Source of the DNA: Bdellovibrionales bacterium
GTDB lineage: Bacteria; Bdellovibrionota; Bdellovibrionia; Bdellovibrionales; JAMPXM01
Reading direction: 5' to 3'
DNA: 64,000 bases
Assembly (NCBI GenBank): GCA_016713885.1
Contig: JADJOF010000007.1
Location: forward strand, 124,001-188,000
Of this stretch, positions 16,901 through 24,354 are shown one piece after another. The position numbers and the translations under genes were made by a program. Within the stretch, counting starts at the first letter, position 1, and each line of letters starts with the position of its first letter. Under the pieces are notes generated by a model, which made no database searches, was not told where the DNA came from, and saw only the letters and a program-made list of their open reading frames with translations.

Positions 16901-17050
16901 ACTCGCACACCGATGGGCCTCACGATTATCGGCGGAACGTTGGTATCGACCGTGTTCACACTCTTCGTCGTCCCCGCTATTTATCTGCTGCTATCGAAGC
17001 TTGAGAGGAATAAGCCACATGAGATTCAGCCACATCCTGGTCAAGCATGA
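13961..17050 (+). CDS. RND efflux transporter (HAE1/AcrB-type inner-membrane pump)
   Basis: 1029 residues from ATG 13961 (M-D-F-I-A-L-S-I-R-R-P-V-F-A-W), the usual RND N-terminus, with AGAGG close upstream. It shows the family layout: TM1, a large periplasmic loop with porter domains (Y-E-G-A-S-P-E-V-V-E), TM2-6, a second loop, TM7-12. The intramembrane Asp pair is present (I-S-I-V-V-D-D-A-I-M-L), as is G-I-A-K-K-N-S-I-L-L in the second half. It exports drugs or lipids using the proton gradient. No membrane-fusion or TolC gene is adjacent, so its partners must be elsewhere. The 3' end overlaps the parvulin gene by 32 bases. Confidence 0.9.
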   Translation: MDFIALSIRRPVFAWILMSALIVFGAVLATRLGVSQLPDVDFPVLTISVNYEGASPEVVESELVDPIEQNLLQIEGIKQMRASVRQGGGSVSLDFDINRNIDVALQEVQAALSSLRLPPGVDAPVIRKQNPEEQPIMFLSVYSDKPLREVITYTEDSILDQFRFIQDIGEVTVGGFSTRNLRIWPNVDKLRKFDLTVLDLVDSVTTQHVDTAAGQFSDGKTERRVRWLGEATSPEELGNVRILKRAGGAIHDAVIHLSDIADVEDGLSDIRRLARVNGKEAVSVMVRKMRGGNEVEIAKAVYKKIEEIKPRLTEKGYDIRVNIDFTRPTEAVVHTTYEKLWVAALVTIVICFLFLGSFQAALNILFSIPTSIVGTFIIIYFAGFTLNLFSLLALTLAISIVVDDAIMLLENIVRHHRMGKSPARAAYDGAIEILPAATAATLAVVAVFLPVIFMDGVTGKFFFQFGVTMSAAVLLSLVEAVTITPMRAAAFLSTSKGPSKLEMKLDHLFDGIAERYRSLLASSLKYSKTIVLTSVLLFTASVMIVKVLKQEFVPSQDQDILFITGQTKAGSSLEYTEAQSRLAEKILSEDPDVERFFIAVGAGGPNSEVNQISMPTYLKPREQRKLTHLEIMERIRGKFKEIKTARFSVRDLSSRGLTSGRQFPVSFNISGPDLGILQKKSAEIIDQLNKEGLTQDLDTDFKMGLPELLVKPDREKMAEYSVSVDAVARTLNATVAGTRISRFTGDGRRYDVRIKLREHELRSAQDIGKISVRNQFGNEVALSKIVTFEPIETYQAINRLNRQRSIGIYGNLGKDLSQQAVLSRAREIAEKTLPEGYRFALEGAAAGLAESFKSLLVALALGILVAYMILAVQFNSFVHPIAVLIALPFSVTGAFLSLWMFNVSLNLFSFIGIIVLMGIAKKNSILLVEFTNHVRAEGELDLRTALLRACPVRLRPILMTSVATMAAALPLTLGNSIGQETRTPMGLTIIGGTLVSTVFTLFVVPAIYLLLSKLERNKPHEIQPHPGQA

Positions 17051-17288
17051 GTACGAAGCTCAAGATATCATACGAAAACTCGAGGCCGGCGAGGACTTCG
17101 CAAGTCTTGCGCGCAAGTTCTCAACATGTGGTTCGGCAGCAAGCGGCGGTGACCTTGGCGACCTTACCGGAAAAATGAATCGACTCGAAGACGACTTTCG
17201 CGAGGCCGCTGAAAAACTCAAAGTCGGCGCTCGAAGCCAACCCATCCGCACCCGCTTTGGCTACCATTTGATCTTGCGCCTGAGCTAG
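17019..17288 (+). CDS. Parvulin-type peptidyl-prolyl cis/trans isomerase
   Basis: 89 residues: a stand-alone rotamase domain with no signal peptide. Family blocks are S-H-I-L-V-K-H at the start, D-F-A-S-L-A-R-K-F-S, G-S-A-A-S-G-G-D-L-G and R-F-G-Y-H-L-I at the end. Similar in size to cytoplasmic PpiC. ATG 17019 has GAGAGG about 10 bases upstream and lies inside the end of the pump gene, so translation is coupled. The stop overlaps that of the methyltransferase tail on the other strand. Confidence 0.85.
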   Translation: MRFSHILVKHEYEAQDIIRKLEAGEDFASLARKFSTCGSAASGGDLGDLTGKMNRLEDDFREAAEKLKVGARSQPIRTRFGYHLILRLS

Positions 17289-17455
17289 AAGCTCGCGGAA
17301 AGAAACACTCGCGTGTCGTACTCAAATCGCACGCGCCCGTTTTCTTTATACTGATCAAATATATCGCGAAGATCGCTCATCATCTTCTCATAGCCGGCAC
17401 TCCTGGCGGAATTGCATACGACGACGAGTTCAAACGTCCCGCAAGACCTTCGAAA
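17285..17455 (-). pseudogene. C-terminal tail of the methyltransferase, split off by frameshifts
   Basis: Directly after the TGA of the methyltransferase, a shifted frame reads D-F-E-G-L-A-G-R-L-N-S-S-S-Y-A. This is a hallmark of the same family's C-terminus. Near 17385-17395 the reading returns to the original frame: Y-E-K-M-M-S-D-L-R-D-I-F-D-Q-Y, then V-R-F-E-Y-D-T-R-V to TAG 17285-17287. One extra and one missing base within about 75 bases explain this. The full gene would be 17285-18046. Confidence 0.65.
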
Positions 17456-18046
17456 TCAAAATCTTGATGGTTCGAATAAAGAAGCCCCTTCATAGGAACC
17501 GAGAAAATCCCCGACCTTCTGGCCGTCAATATTTCGATGATTAATTTCACGATAGTCGGTTCCGAGTGTATTCAGCAGCTCTTCGTAGGCCACGAGAAAA
17601 GGCGAACCAGTCGTCTTTCGATCGTTCCAAATCAACGCAACTGATCCTCCCGGCTTTAAAATCCTTTTGAATTCGACTTTTGCCAGCTTTGGATCAAACC
17701 AATGAAAGGCTTGCGCCGCAAAGACAAGATCGGCAGATTGATCGCCCAGTCCCGTAGCCTCAGCCGTTCCTTTCATGCTTTTGAAACCTGGATACGACGC
17801 CAAATATCGTTCTCCCGCCCAACGCATTTTATCATTTGGCTCAACGCCGACGACCGAGAATCCTTTTTTCAAAAAAAACTCAGCTGACAATCCTGTTCCA
17901 GATCCAACATCGACAATCACACACGGAGGTTCACTTGAGTGCAAAGCACATCGACGGACAAGATCATCGACCGCCACGTCGGGATACCCCGGACGAAACT
18001 TAACGTAGTTCTCCACACGCGAACCAAAACGCTCTGTTGCTTTCAT
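17456..18046 (-). CDS. Class I SAM-dependent methyltransferase (frameshifted at 3' end)
   Basis: Start chosen at ATG 18046 (M-K-A-T-E-R-F-G-S-R-V-E-N-Y) with GGAG about 6 bases upstream; the longer start reads into the upstream gene. Methyltransferase motif I is V-D-V-G-S-G-T-G-L-S, followed by V-V-G-V-E-P-N-D-K-M and A-F-H-W-F-D, typical of the SmtA/UbiE-like group with unknown small substrates. The gene follows the antiporter gene by 17 bases on the same strand. The ORF ends early at 17456, and the missing end is found in shifted frames down to 17285. Confidence 0.75.
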   Translation of the reverse strand: MKATERFGSRVENYVKFRPGYPDVAVDDLVRRCALHSSEPPCVIVDVGSGTGLSAEFFLKKGFSVVGVEPNDKMRWAGERYLASYPGFKSMKGTAEATGLGDQSADLVFAAQAFHWFDPKLAKVEFKRILKPGGSVALIWNDRKTTGSPFLVAYEELLNTLGTDYREINHRNIDGQKVGDFLGSYEGASLFEPSRF

Positions 18047-18063
18047 CGCGATCTCCGCCCAGT

Positions 18064-19335
18064 TTATAAAAACCAAAAACAGACAGCGGCGACCAGCGTC
18101 GGCGGCAAAGCCGCCACCAAAAGCCCAAGTGGATTGATTCCCTCATCGCCAAAGCTTGGCGCGAGAATTCCATATCCTGCTGGATTCGGCGCATTTGCAA
18201 TCACCGTCAGTCCACCGCCGACAACCGCTCCCGCCACGAGGGCGTAGCGTGAGAAATCACTCATCTCTGGAACCAGCGAGCCGAGATACGTAAGTGCTGC
18301 GTTATCCGTCACCGCCGTCAATGCGGCCGCCCCGACAAAGAGTGCACTGTTTTCAAGACTTAAAAGTAGTGGCCTGAGCCACCAGCCTTGCGGACCGCCA
18401 AGCACCACAAGACCCGCCAGAAAAAAACCAACCAGAAGCCCTTGCTTGAGTTGTAACTCGTCTTGATACTCGCGCGTGACATTCGCAACGCCCAAGAAAA
18501 ATAGAAACAACCCAACAAAGGCGACCATGTGATGCGCCATCAGAACAATGAGAAAAACAAAAACAAGATGAACCAAATCCACGGCAAGAGGCGTTCGAAT
18601 CGCAGCGGCAGGCGTCTCTTTCTTTTTAAACCCTTTTAGCTCGCCGCGAAAAAAGTAGGTCACAGCAGACGCACTAATGACACAGGCAATGATCGCCTTC
18701 CAACCAAAATTCGCAAACATGAATCCGGTGTCCCAATTCCACTTGCTCGCCACCATCAGCACCGGGGGTGCCGCGTAGGAGGTCAGCGTTCCGCCAATTG
18801 AAACGTTCACGAAAAGCAGTCCCAGTGATGCATATTTGAACTTCAGATTTTTCGACCGCGAAAAAAACTGTTTGAGCAACATCAGAGCCGATACGGTCAT
18901 CGCAGCTGGTTCGGTGATGAGACTCCCTAATAGCGGCCCGATAACTAAAAGTGTGACGTACTCAGCGACATTCCGATCGCCAGGAATCAACCTCGAAAGC
19001 GCCGCAATCAAGCGCCCAGCGAGATCAAGAATCGGCCTCGTCGCACAGACCGTCATGATGACGAAGACAAAAACGGGTTCCGTAAAGTTGAGCGATTCAA
19101 GGTACTCCACAGCATGCCTTGGCGACATGATCAGAGCGAACAATGTCACAAACACGCCCGCCCAGAGGCCAAAAACAACTTCAACTTCGCCTAAGAGATG
19201 AAAGACATTTTCACCAAATGAACCCTCTGGGTAGCGATGCGCTATCGCCTGAAACTTCTTTGTCAGAAACGTATGGACAATGGCGGCAAAGAACAGGACT
19301 CCAGCTAAAACTTCAAGCTCGTGTGCAAGAATCAT
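18064..19335 (-). CDS. Putative Na+/H+ antiporter (PF07399-like family)
   Basis: 423 residues from ATG 19335 (M-I-L-A-H-E-L-E-V-L-A-G), with AAGGGAT upstream; the longer start overlaps the end of rlmE. About ten or more hydrophobic helices are seen. Conserved-looking pieces are C-A-T-R-P-I-L-D-L, S-L-I-T-E-P-A-A-M-T, G-G-T-L-T-S-Y-A-A-P-P-V-L-M and A-V-T-D-N-A-A-L-T-Y-L. The last two resemble ion-binding repeats of the IT superfamily. The family is annotated as a putative sodium/proton antiporter; the transported ion here is not shown. It lies four bases behind rlmE. Confidence 0.75.
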   Translation of the reverse strand: MILAHELEVLAGVLFFAAIVHTFLTKKFQAIAHRYPEGSFGENVFHLLGEVEVVFGLWAGVFVTLFALIMSPRHAVEYLESLNFTEPVFVFVIMTVCATRPILDLAGRLIAALSRLIPGDRNVAEYVTLLVIGPLLGSLITEPAAMTVSALMLLKQFFSRSKNLKFKYASLGLLFVNVSIGGTLTSYAAPPVLMVASKWNWDTGFMFANFGWKAIIACVISASAVTYFFRGELKGFKKKETPAAAIRTPLAVDLVHLVFVFLIVLMAHHMVAFVGLFLFFLGVANVTREYQDELQLKQGLLVGFFLAGLVVLGGPQGWWLRPLLLSLENSALFVGAAALTAVTDNAALTYLGSLVPEMSDFSRYALVAGAVVGGGLTVIANAPNPAGYGILAPSFGDEGINPLGLLVAALPPTLVAAVCFWFL

Positions 19336-19339
19336 CGCT

Positions 19340-19933
19340 CTATCCCTTCTTATCAAGGCCCACAAAAAAAATCTCTTTGCTCATCGAGCGCGTGGACTCT
19401 GGCTTCACAAACTCCACTTTTCGGAAAACGTTTTGAAACTGTTTCCGAAGTGCCGCAAAATCACCCGACTCAAAAAACTTACAGACAAACGCCCCACCCG
19501 GCTTCAAAAAACGCGATGCCGTTTGTAGCGCAAGCTCACAGAGCTCCATCGAGCGCGCCTGATCGGTAAACTTAATTCCGGTCGTCTTTGGCGCCATGTC
19601 TGAAATCACCACGTCAAACGGCGGTTCAAATCCGTGTTCACGAAAGACATCCTCAAGTTTTAAGTCGCGAAGGTCGGCCTCAATAAACACCGCGTTTGGC
19701 AAACTCACCGTCACCGGCTGCAGATCAACGCCCAAAACTCGTCCACGCTCGCCGACCTTCTGTGATGCGTACTGCGACCAGCTTCCCGGCGAACAGCCCA
19801 AATCCAGGCAAACCTGCCCACTTCGAAAGATCCGGTACTTCGTATCGATTTCTTGCAGCTTATAAACCGAACGCGCTGCGAAGTTCTCTTTCTTCGCCTT
19901 CAAAAAAAATCGATCTCGAGGATTGTACGACAT
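19340..19933 (-). CDS. rlmE: 23S rRNA 2'-O-ribose U2552 methyltransferase RlmE
   Basis: 197 residues, the normal RlmE/FtsJ length. It contains the K-D-K-E catalytic set: Lys in R-S-V-Y-K-L-Q-E-I, Asp in V-I-S-D-M-A-P-K-T-T-G, Lys in F-V-C-K-F-F-E and Glu in K-P-E-S-T-R. The SAM motif is L-D-L-G-C-S-P-G-S-W-S-Q. It methylates U2552 in the A-loop of the large ribosomal subunit at a late assembly step. First gene of a minus-strand group with the antiporter and the methyltransferase; divergent from lon. Confidence 0.92.
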   Translation of the reverse strand: MSYNPRDRFFLKAKKENFAARSVYKLQEIDTKYRIFRSGQVCLDLGCSPGSWSQYASQKVGERGRVLGVDLQPVTVSLPNAVFIEADLRDLKLEDVFREHGFEPPFDVVISDMAPKTTGIKFTDQARSMELCELALQTASRFLKPGGAFVCKFFESGDFAALRKQFQNVFRKVEFVKPESTRSMSKEIFFVGLDKKG

Positions 19934-20102
19934 AGAGCATTAAAAAAGACTGATTCCCATCAAAGATCAATCAATTCCTACAGTCATTGACATGTCTCGA
20001 TAAAGACACAGCTTATGCTTGAGTCGCTGTAAAGTCGTCGCGAGATTTTACACCGCCTTGCTTAAGACCGCGGGGCTTATCCCTGGTCTCAAAGGAGTCA
20101 AT

Positions 20103-22571
20103 ATGGGAATCAACTCGAACCTCGATCAAACAAGCTGGCCCATTCTTGCGCTTCGCAACTTGGTCCTGGTTCCCGGAATGACCGTCCCCATTCGGGTTGG
20201 GCGCCTGCAGTCCATGCTGGCGCTAAAACGCGCACAAGAAATGACGTCGACCGGCTCCCCCACTCAGCTCGTCGTCACACTCCAAAGGCTAGGCCCTGAT
20301 GACGATCAATCGGCTCTCGTCAAAGTCGAGAGCCTGCATCAAATCGGCGTTATCTGCGAAATTGAAAAAACCAAGGGCTCTGAAACCGATGGCTACCAGC
20401 TTCTGATCAAGGGCCTTGAGCGAGTTCGCCTGCTGAACATCAGCGAAAATGCGGCCACACATCTCCTCGAAGCTGAGGTCGAAGTCCTCGCCGATAAAAG
20501 CGAGGCGAATGACTATGCGCGCCTCTTGACGACCATGAAAGAGGCTGCTCGCGAGCTCGTTCAGTATTTGCCTAATGGTCAGGATCAAATCGCATCGCTC
20601 ATTGAGGAAATTCAAGACCTTCGCTTTCTCACCTATGCCACGATTGCCAACCTCGATATCTCAGTCGAGGAGAAACAGCGCCTACTTGAGATCGACTCGC
20701 TAGCGGACCGTGCGTCGAACGTGATTGAAGTGATGGCGAAAGTGCGTTCAGAGCTTCAAGTGAAGAGCGAGATTCGCGACAAACTCCATTCAAAGCTCGG
20801 AAAATCGCAGCGCGATGCCATCTTGCGCGAACAGATGAAAGCGATCCGCGAGGAACTCGGCGATGAGCGTTCGGACTCGGATCGTCTCGACGACTATCGT
20901 GAAAAAATCAGCAAGAGCAAAATGCCCGAGGAAACTCGAAAGATCGCCCTTGATGAGCTCAAGCGCCTTGAGTCCATGAACTCGCAGTCGCCAGAAACAC
21001 ACGTGATTCGCAATTACCTGGATCTCTTGCTTGCGCTACCATGGGCGGTCGACGACTCAACACCTCCAATCGATATTGCACGTGCACGTGAATCGCTTGA
21101 TCGCGATCACTATGGACTCGACAAAGTAAAAAAACGCATCGTTGAGCACTTGGCTACGATCAAACTGCGCGGCGGCAGCCGCGGCATGATTCTGCTTTTG
21201 GTCGGACCCCCAGGAGTTGGTAAAACTTCGCTTGGAACGTCGATCGCAAGCGCCATTGGCCGCAAGTTTGTACGCGCTGCTCTTGGTGTGGTTCGCGATG
21301 ACGCCGAGATTCGCGGTCATCGCCGCACCTACGTTGGCGCTATGGCTGGTCGAATTATTCAAGGCATCAAGCGGGCTGGTGTGATGAACCCCGTCTTCAT
21401 GCTCGACGAGATCGACAAACTTTCACGAGGCTTTAGTGGCGATCCCGCGTCGGCACTTCTCGAAGTGCTCGATCCCGAACAAAACCACGCCTTCCACGAC
21501 CATTACCTCGATGTCCCATACGATCTTTCAAAGGTTCTGTTTATCGCCACCGCGAACTCCCTTGAAGGTATTCCAGGACCTCTGCTCGATCGCATGGAAG
21601 TGATCGATCTCTCTGGCTACACATCACTTGAAAAACTGCACATCGCCCGTCACCATTTGCTACCAAAGCAATTGGAAGAGCACGGCCTCAAAGCCACCGA
21701 TGTTGCGATTTCAGATGAGATTTTAACATTGGTCATTGGCCGCTACACGCGCGAAGCGGGCGTGCGCACGCTGCAACGACAGATCGCAGCGCTTTGCCGC
21801 TCTCTCGCCGCGCGAGTCGCAGAACGGCCGGCTGTACTGAATGATACGCCTGTCGCCGACGCGCTTCCGATTGCCCCGATCGCTGTCGCCGTCGACGATC
21901 TCGATGAAATCTTTGGTCAAGGACGAGTGGATCACGAAGAGGCGCTCAGCTCCGCCCCTGCAGGAGTTGTCACGGGTCTCGCGTGGACACCGGTTGGCGG
22001 CGAGATCCTCTTTGTCGAAGCAACGTCAATGCCCGGAAACGGCAAGCTCGTGCTCACGGGACAGCTCGGAGACGTGATGAAAGAATCGGCACAAATCGCT
22101 CTGACGCTAATTCGAAGTCGACTGCCGCAAATTGTGCAGGCAATTGATTTCGACAAACGGGATTTTCACATTCACGTCCCCGCCGGCGCGATTCCAAAGG
22201 ATGGTCCCTCGGCCGGTGTCGCGATGGTGACCGCACTCACATCGCTGATGACCGGAAAACCGGTGAGCCCGAAAATCGCGATGACTGGGGAGATCACCCT
22301 GCGCGGTAAAGTCACACCGGTCGGCGGCGTGAAAGAGAAGATTATGGGTGCACATCGAGCTGGCGTCACGCATGTGATTATTCCGCGAAAGAATGAGCGC
22401 GATCTTAAAGAGGTGCCGGAAGAAATCAAAAAGAGCATGACCTTTACACTGGCTGATGACATTTCCGATGTCCTTCGCCCCTGTATTGGCCTTGAGCTTC
22501 CCCCACAGGATCCGACCACCGGCCTTTGGGGGGTATTTCAAGCCGGAACCTCAGGACCGCACTTGACGTGA
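20103..22571 (+). CDS. lon: ATP-dependent protease Lon
   Basis: 822 residues from ATG 20103, with AAAGGAG six bases upstream. Order: N-terminal LON substrate domain (W-P-I-L-A-L-R-N-L-V-L-V-P), helical linker, AAA+ module with Walker A G-P-P-G-V-G-K-T-S and Walker B V-F-M-L-D-E-I-D, sensor region, then the protease domain with catalytic Ser in K-D-G-P-S-A-G-V-A and Lys in G-G-V-K-E-K-I-M. It degrades misfolded and regulatory cytoplasmic proteins. Upstream a TTGACA (19987) and TATGCT (20014) are spaced 21 bases apart, too long for a confident promoter. Confidence 0.95.
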   Translation: MGINSNLDQTSWPILALRNLVLVPGMTVPIRVGRLQSMLALKRAQEMTSTGSPTQLVVTLQRLGPDDDQSALVKVESLHQIGVICEIEKTKGSETDGYQLLIKGLERVRLLNISENAATHLLEAEVEVLADKSEANDYARLLTTMKEAARELVQYLPNGQDQIASLIEEIQDLRFLTYATIANLDISVEEKQRLLEIDSLADRASNVIEVMAKVRSELQVKSEIRDKLHSKLGKSQRDAILREQMKAIREELGDERSDSDRLDDYREKISKSKMPEETRKIALDELKRLESMNSQSPETHVIRNYLDLLLALPWAVDDSTPPIDIARARESLDRDHYGLDKVKKRIVEHLATIKLRGGSRGMILLLVGPPGVGKTSLGTSIASAIGRKFVRAALGVVRDDAEIRGHRRTYVGAMAGRIIQGIKRAGVMNPVFMLDEIDKLSRGFSGDPASALLEVLDPEQNHAFHDHYLDVPYDLSKVLFIATANSLEGIPGPLLDRMEVIDLSGYTSLEKLHIARHHLLPKQLEEHGLKATDVAISDEILTLVIGRYTREAGVRTLQRQIAALCRSLAARVAERPAVLNDTPVADALPIAPIAVAVDDLDEIFGQGRVDHEEALSSAPAGVVTGLAWTPVGGEILFVEATSMPGNGKLVLTGQLGDVMKESAQIALTLIRSRLPQIVQAIDFDKRDFHIHVPAGAIPKDGPSAGVAMVTALTSLMTGKPVSPKIAMTGEITLRGKVTPVGGVKEKIMGAHRAGVTHVIIPRKNERDLKEVPEEIKKSMTFTLADDISDVLRPCIGLELPPQDPTTGLWGVFQAGTSGPHLT

Positions 22572-22596
22572 TCGGAATGCGAACTAGAACAAGCTC

Positions 22597-23271
22597 ATGG
22601 CAGTGAGCAAAGTCAGTGGTTCCCATCCACTGAGCGTTATTCCTCTCGATTTTGATCTCGATATCGGCACCGTTGCCGATATCGACTTCGATCCCATGAT
22701 CGCGGATTGGTCGGCAAATGACTCCGAACCACGTCGTTCAGTGGGCAGCCATACTCTTACGGAGCTCAGCGAAGATCCCCTAAATCCCGATCACTTCATT
22801 AGCATTCAGGGCACACCCCACGGGCAGGCTCTCTTTGTCGGCCGACGTCGACTCCCACTTCCCGAAGGATGGACCAACCCGGATTTTCCCTTTGTTCGCG
22901 CACTTCCAAACGGAAATATTCTCATTTCCGATACCGGCTTTGCGCTCGCCAATGGAAACAACACCTGGATTCTTTCAAACGATGGCGCCATCTGCGCTCA
23001 CTTTGGCATCGGCAGCGCCGCCGTAGACGTGTTTGGCCTTTGGGGCGGAATGATTGCCGTGGCCTATCATCCAATGTCAGCCAAGCGCTTTGGACACCGC
23101 ATTGAGCCTCAACAGCGAACAGCGATCGCATTCTTTGACTCGCATGGCCGACTGATCTCGAGCTACAATCACGAGGCCTCGCGACAAAAATATTTGGGCC
23201 GACAATGTTCGCTGTATGACCCGAATCTCGCCCGTGGAGCTCCTCTTTGCCCCGGAAAAGTGCACGTCTAA
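22597..23271 (+). CDS. Propeller-like protein of unknown function, N-terminal part (frameshifted)
   Basis: 224 residues beginning 25 bases after lon. Repeated motifs such as R-A-L-P-N-G-N-I-L-I-S-D-T-G, W-I-L-S-N-D-G-A-I and A-I-A-F-F-D-S-H-G-R-L-I-S resemble NHL/SMP-30-type propeller blades. No signal peptide. The frame ends at 23271 while similar text continues in the next frame from about 23216, so a one-base shift near 23215-23270 is likely. Whole gene about 22597-23773. I cannot name a family. Confidence 0.5.
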   Translation: MAVSKVSGSHPLSVIPLDFDLDIGTVADIDFDPMIADWSANDSEPRRSVGSHTLTELSEDPLNPDHFISIQGTPHGQALFVGRRRLPLPEGWTNPDFPFVRALPNGNILISDTGFALANGNNTWILSNDGAICAHFGIGSAAVDVFGLWGGMIAVAYHPMSAKRFGHRIEPQQRTAIAFFDSHGRLISSYNHEASRQKYLGRQCSLYDPNLARGAPLCPGKVHV

Positions 23272-23773
23272 CGGCGAAAACGTCGAAAATCCGATCATTC
23301 TCTACAATTGCGCTTCAAAAGAAAGCATAGTATTTTCAGCGCCTTACAAGGCACCAGAGGCCATTTCAATGCATCAAACAAGCGATGGCATTCCATGGAT
23401 CCTGCTGGCCAGCCCCGATGGTTTCGAAGACCAGGTGATCGCATTTGACCCGGTACGAAAAATAAGTCACTATCTCGGGGCTTTTGTCGGGATTTTTCGC
23501 GGACTTGCGGTTCCGAGTCAGCATCGATACGGTCGAATGCTTCAAGGCGGCTCTCATAAGAGTCGTGCCCTTGAAAGTCAGCCAGCGATGGATTTCTCGA
23601 GCGATCGAATCTGCGGTGGATTTCTGGCACAAGAGTTTGCTGCGGGGTATGACTGGATCAGTCCAAGCGATGGCGAACTCGAAGTGCACGAAGCGAATGG
23701 TCAGACGAGTCATCAGGGTGAAGACAGCACAGACGGCAGCCTTCAACACGATACGAATCCTGATCTGAACTAG
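23216..23773 (+). CDS. Propeller-like protein, C-terminal part (frameshifted)
   Basis: Continuation of the preceding gene: P-I-I-L-Y-N-C-A-S-K-E-S-I-V-F-S, G-I-P-W-I-L-L-A-S-P-D-G and V-I-A-F-D-P-V-R-K-I keep the blade-like rhythm. The last 80 residues are Gln-, Ser- and Asp-rich without repeats, and a further shift there cannot be excluded. The long minus-strand ORF over this stretch runs into rpsN and is a shadow. Confidence 0.4.
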   Translation: MTRISPVELLFAPEKCTSNGENVENPIILYNCASKESIVFSAPYKAPEAISMHQTSDGIPWILLASPDGFEDQVIAFDPVRKISHYLGAFVGIFRGLAVPSQHRYGRMLQGGSHKSRALESQPAMDFSSDRICGGFLAQEFAAGYDWISPSDGELEVHEANGQTSHQGEDSTDGSLQHDTNPDLN

Positions 23774-23831
23774 AATTTGTGAATGGTTTTTTATTATAGG
23801 TTTTTTTGAGTCTAATAGGAGATAGGAATCG

Positions 23832-24137
23832 ATGGCTCGACTGGCAATGAGAGTAAAAGAGGACAAGCGTTCTAAAATGACGGCTCGCCACCTGGCGAAA
23901 CGAGTTGATCTGCGCGCGAAGAGCGTCAACATGAAGCTCTCTGAAGAGGAGCGCGATGCAGCCCGTTTGGCACTTCAAAAACTGCCGAAGAACTCTGCTC
24001 CTGCTCGCATTCGCAACCGTTGCAAACTGACAGGTCGTGCGCGCGGTTACATCGGAAAGTTCGGTCTTTGCCGTAACGAGTTCCGCCGCTTGGCCAACTA
24101 CGGTCAGATCCCTGGCGTGACAAAAGCCAGCTGGTAA
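23832..24137 (+). CDS. rpsN: 30S ribosomal protein S14, long zinc-free form
   Basis: 101 residues, the length of the enterobacterial-type S14. The C-terminal signature is G-R-A-R-G-Y-I-G-K-F-G-L-C-R-N-E-F-R-R-L followed by P-G-V-T-K-A-S-W. The paired C-x2-C of the short zinc-binding form is absent. It binds 16S rRNA in the 30S head. GGAGATAGG lies about 6 bases before the ATG. The gene stands alone, outside a ribosomal protein operon, and is followed by a double hairpin terminator. A second, zinc-binding copy elsewhere is possible but not visible here. Confidence 0.95.
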   Translation: MARLAMRVKEDKRSKMTARHLAKRVDLRAKSVNMKLSEEERDAARLALQKLPKNSAPARIRNRCKLTGRARGYIGKFGLCRNEFRRLANYGQIPGVTKASW

Positions 24138-24142
24138 CGACA

Positions 24143-24199
24143 ATCACGATTTTTTCGTGATCTTCAAAAAGACTCATCCTTCGGGATGGGTCTTTTTTT
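24143..24199 (+). terminator. Double hairpin terminator of rpsN
   Basis: A first hairpin ATCACGA/TCGTGAT (24143-24161) is followed by a textbook intrinsic terminator. GACTCATCC (24171-24179) pairs with GGATGGGTC (24184-24192) around a TTCG tetraloop, flanked by A5 and T7 runs. Confidence 0.9.
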
Positions 24200-24354
24200 G
24201 CTCGGCGCACGGGAGCGATCGGCGCACAATCAATCGTGAACATCCTGTGAAGGAACTGAAAACGGCAATTTTTTCCCCGGTCATCGGACCGAATTCCGTC
24301 TAGCCAGACGCCGTGAAAACCCACATAGGAAACGTTTTCCGCGATCCTTGATGG

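Noticed and set aside
19987..20019. TTGACA/TATGCT promoter for lon
   Set aside because: The spacing of 21 bases is outside the normal range for a sigma70 promoter.
23366..23932. Long minus-strand ORF of 188 codons
   Set aside because: It runs through the start of rpsN and over the propeller-like gene, and its composition is typical of an antisense shadow.
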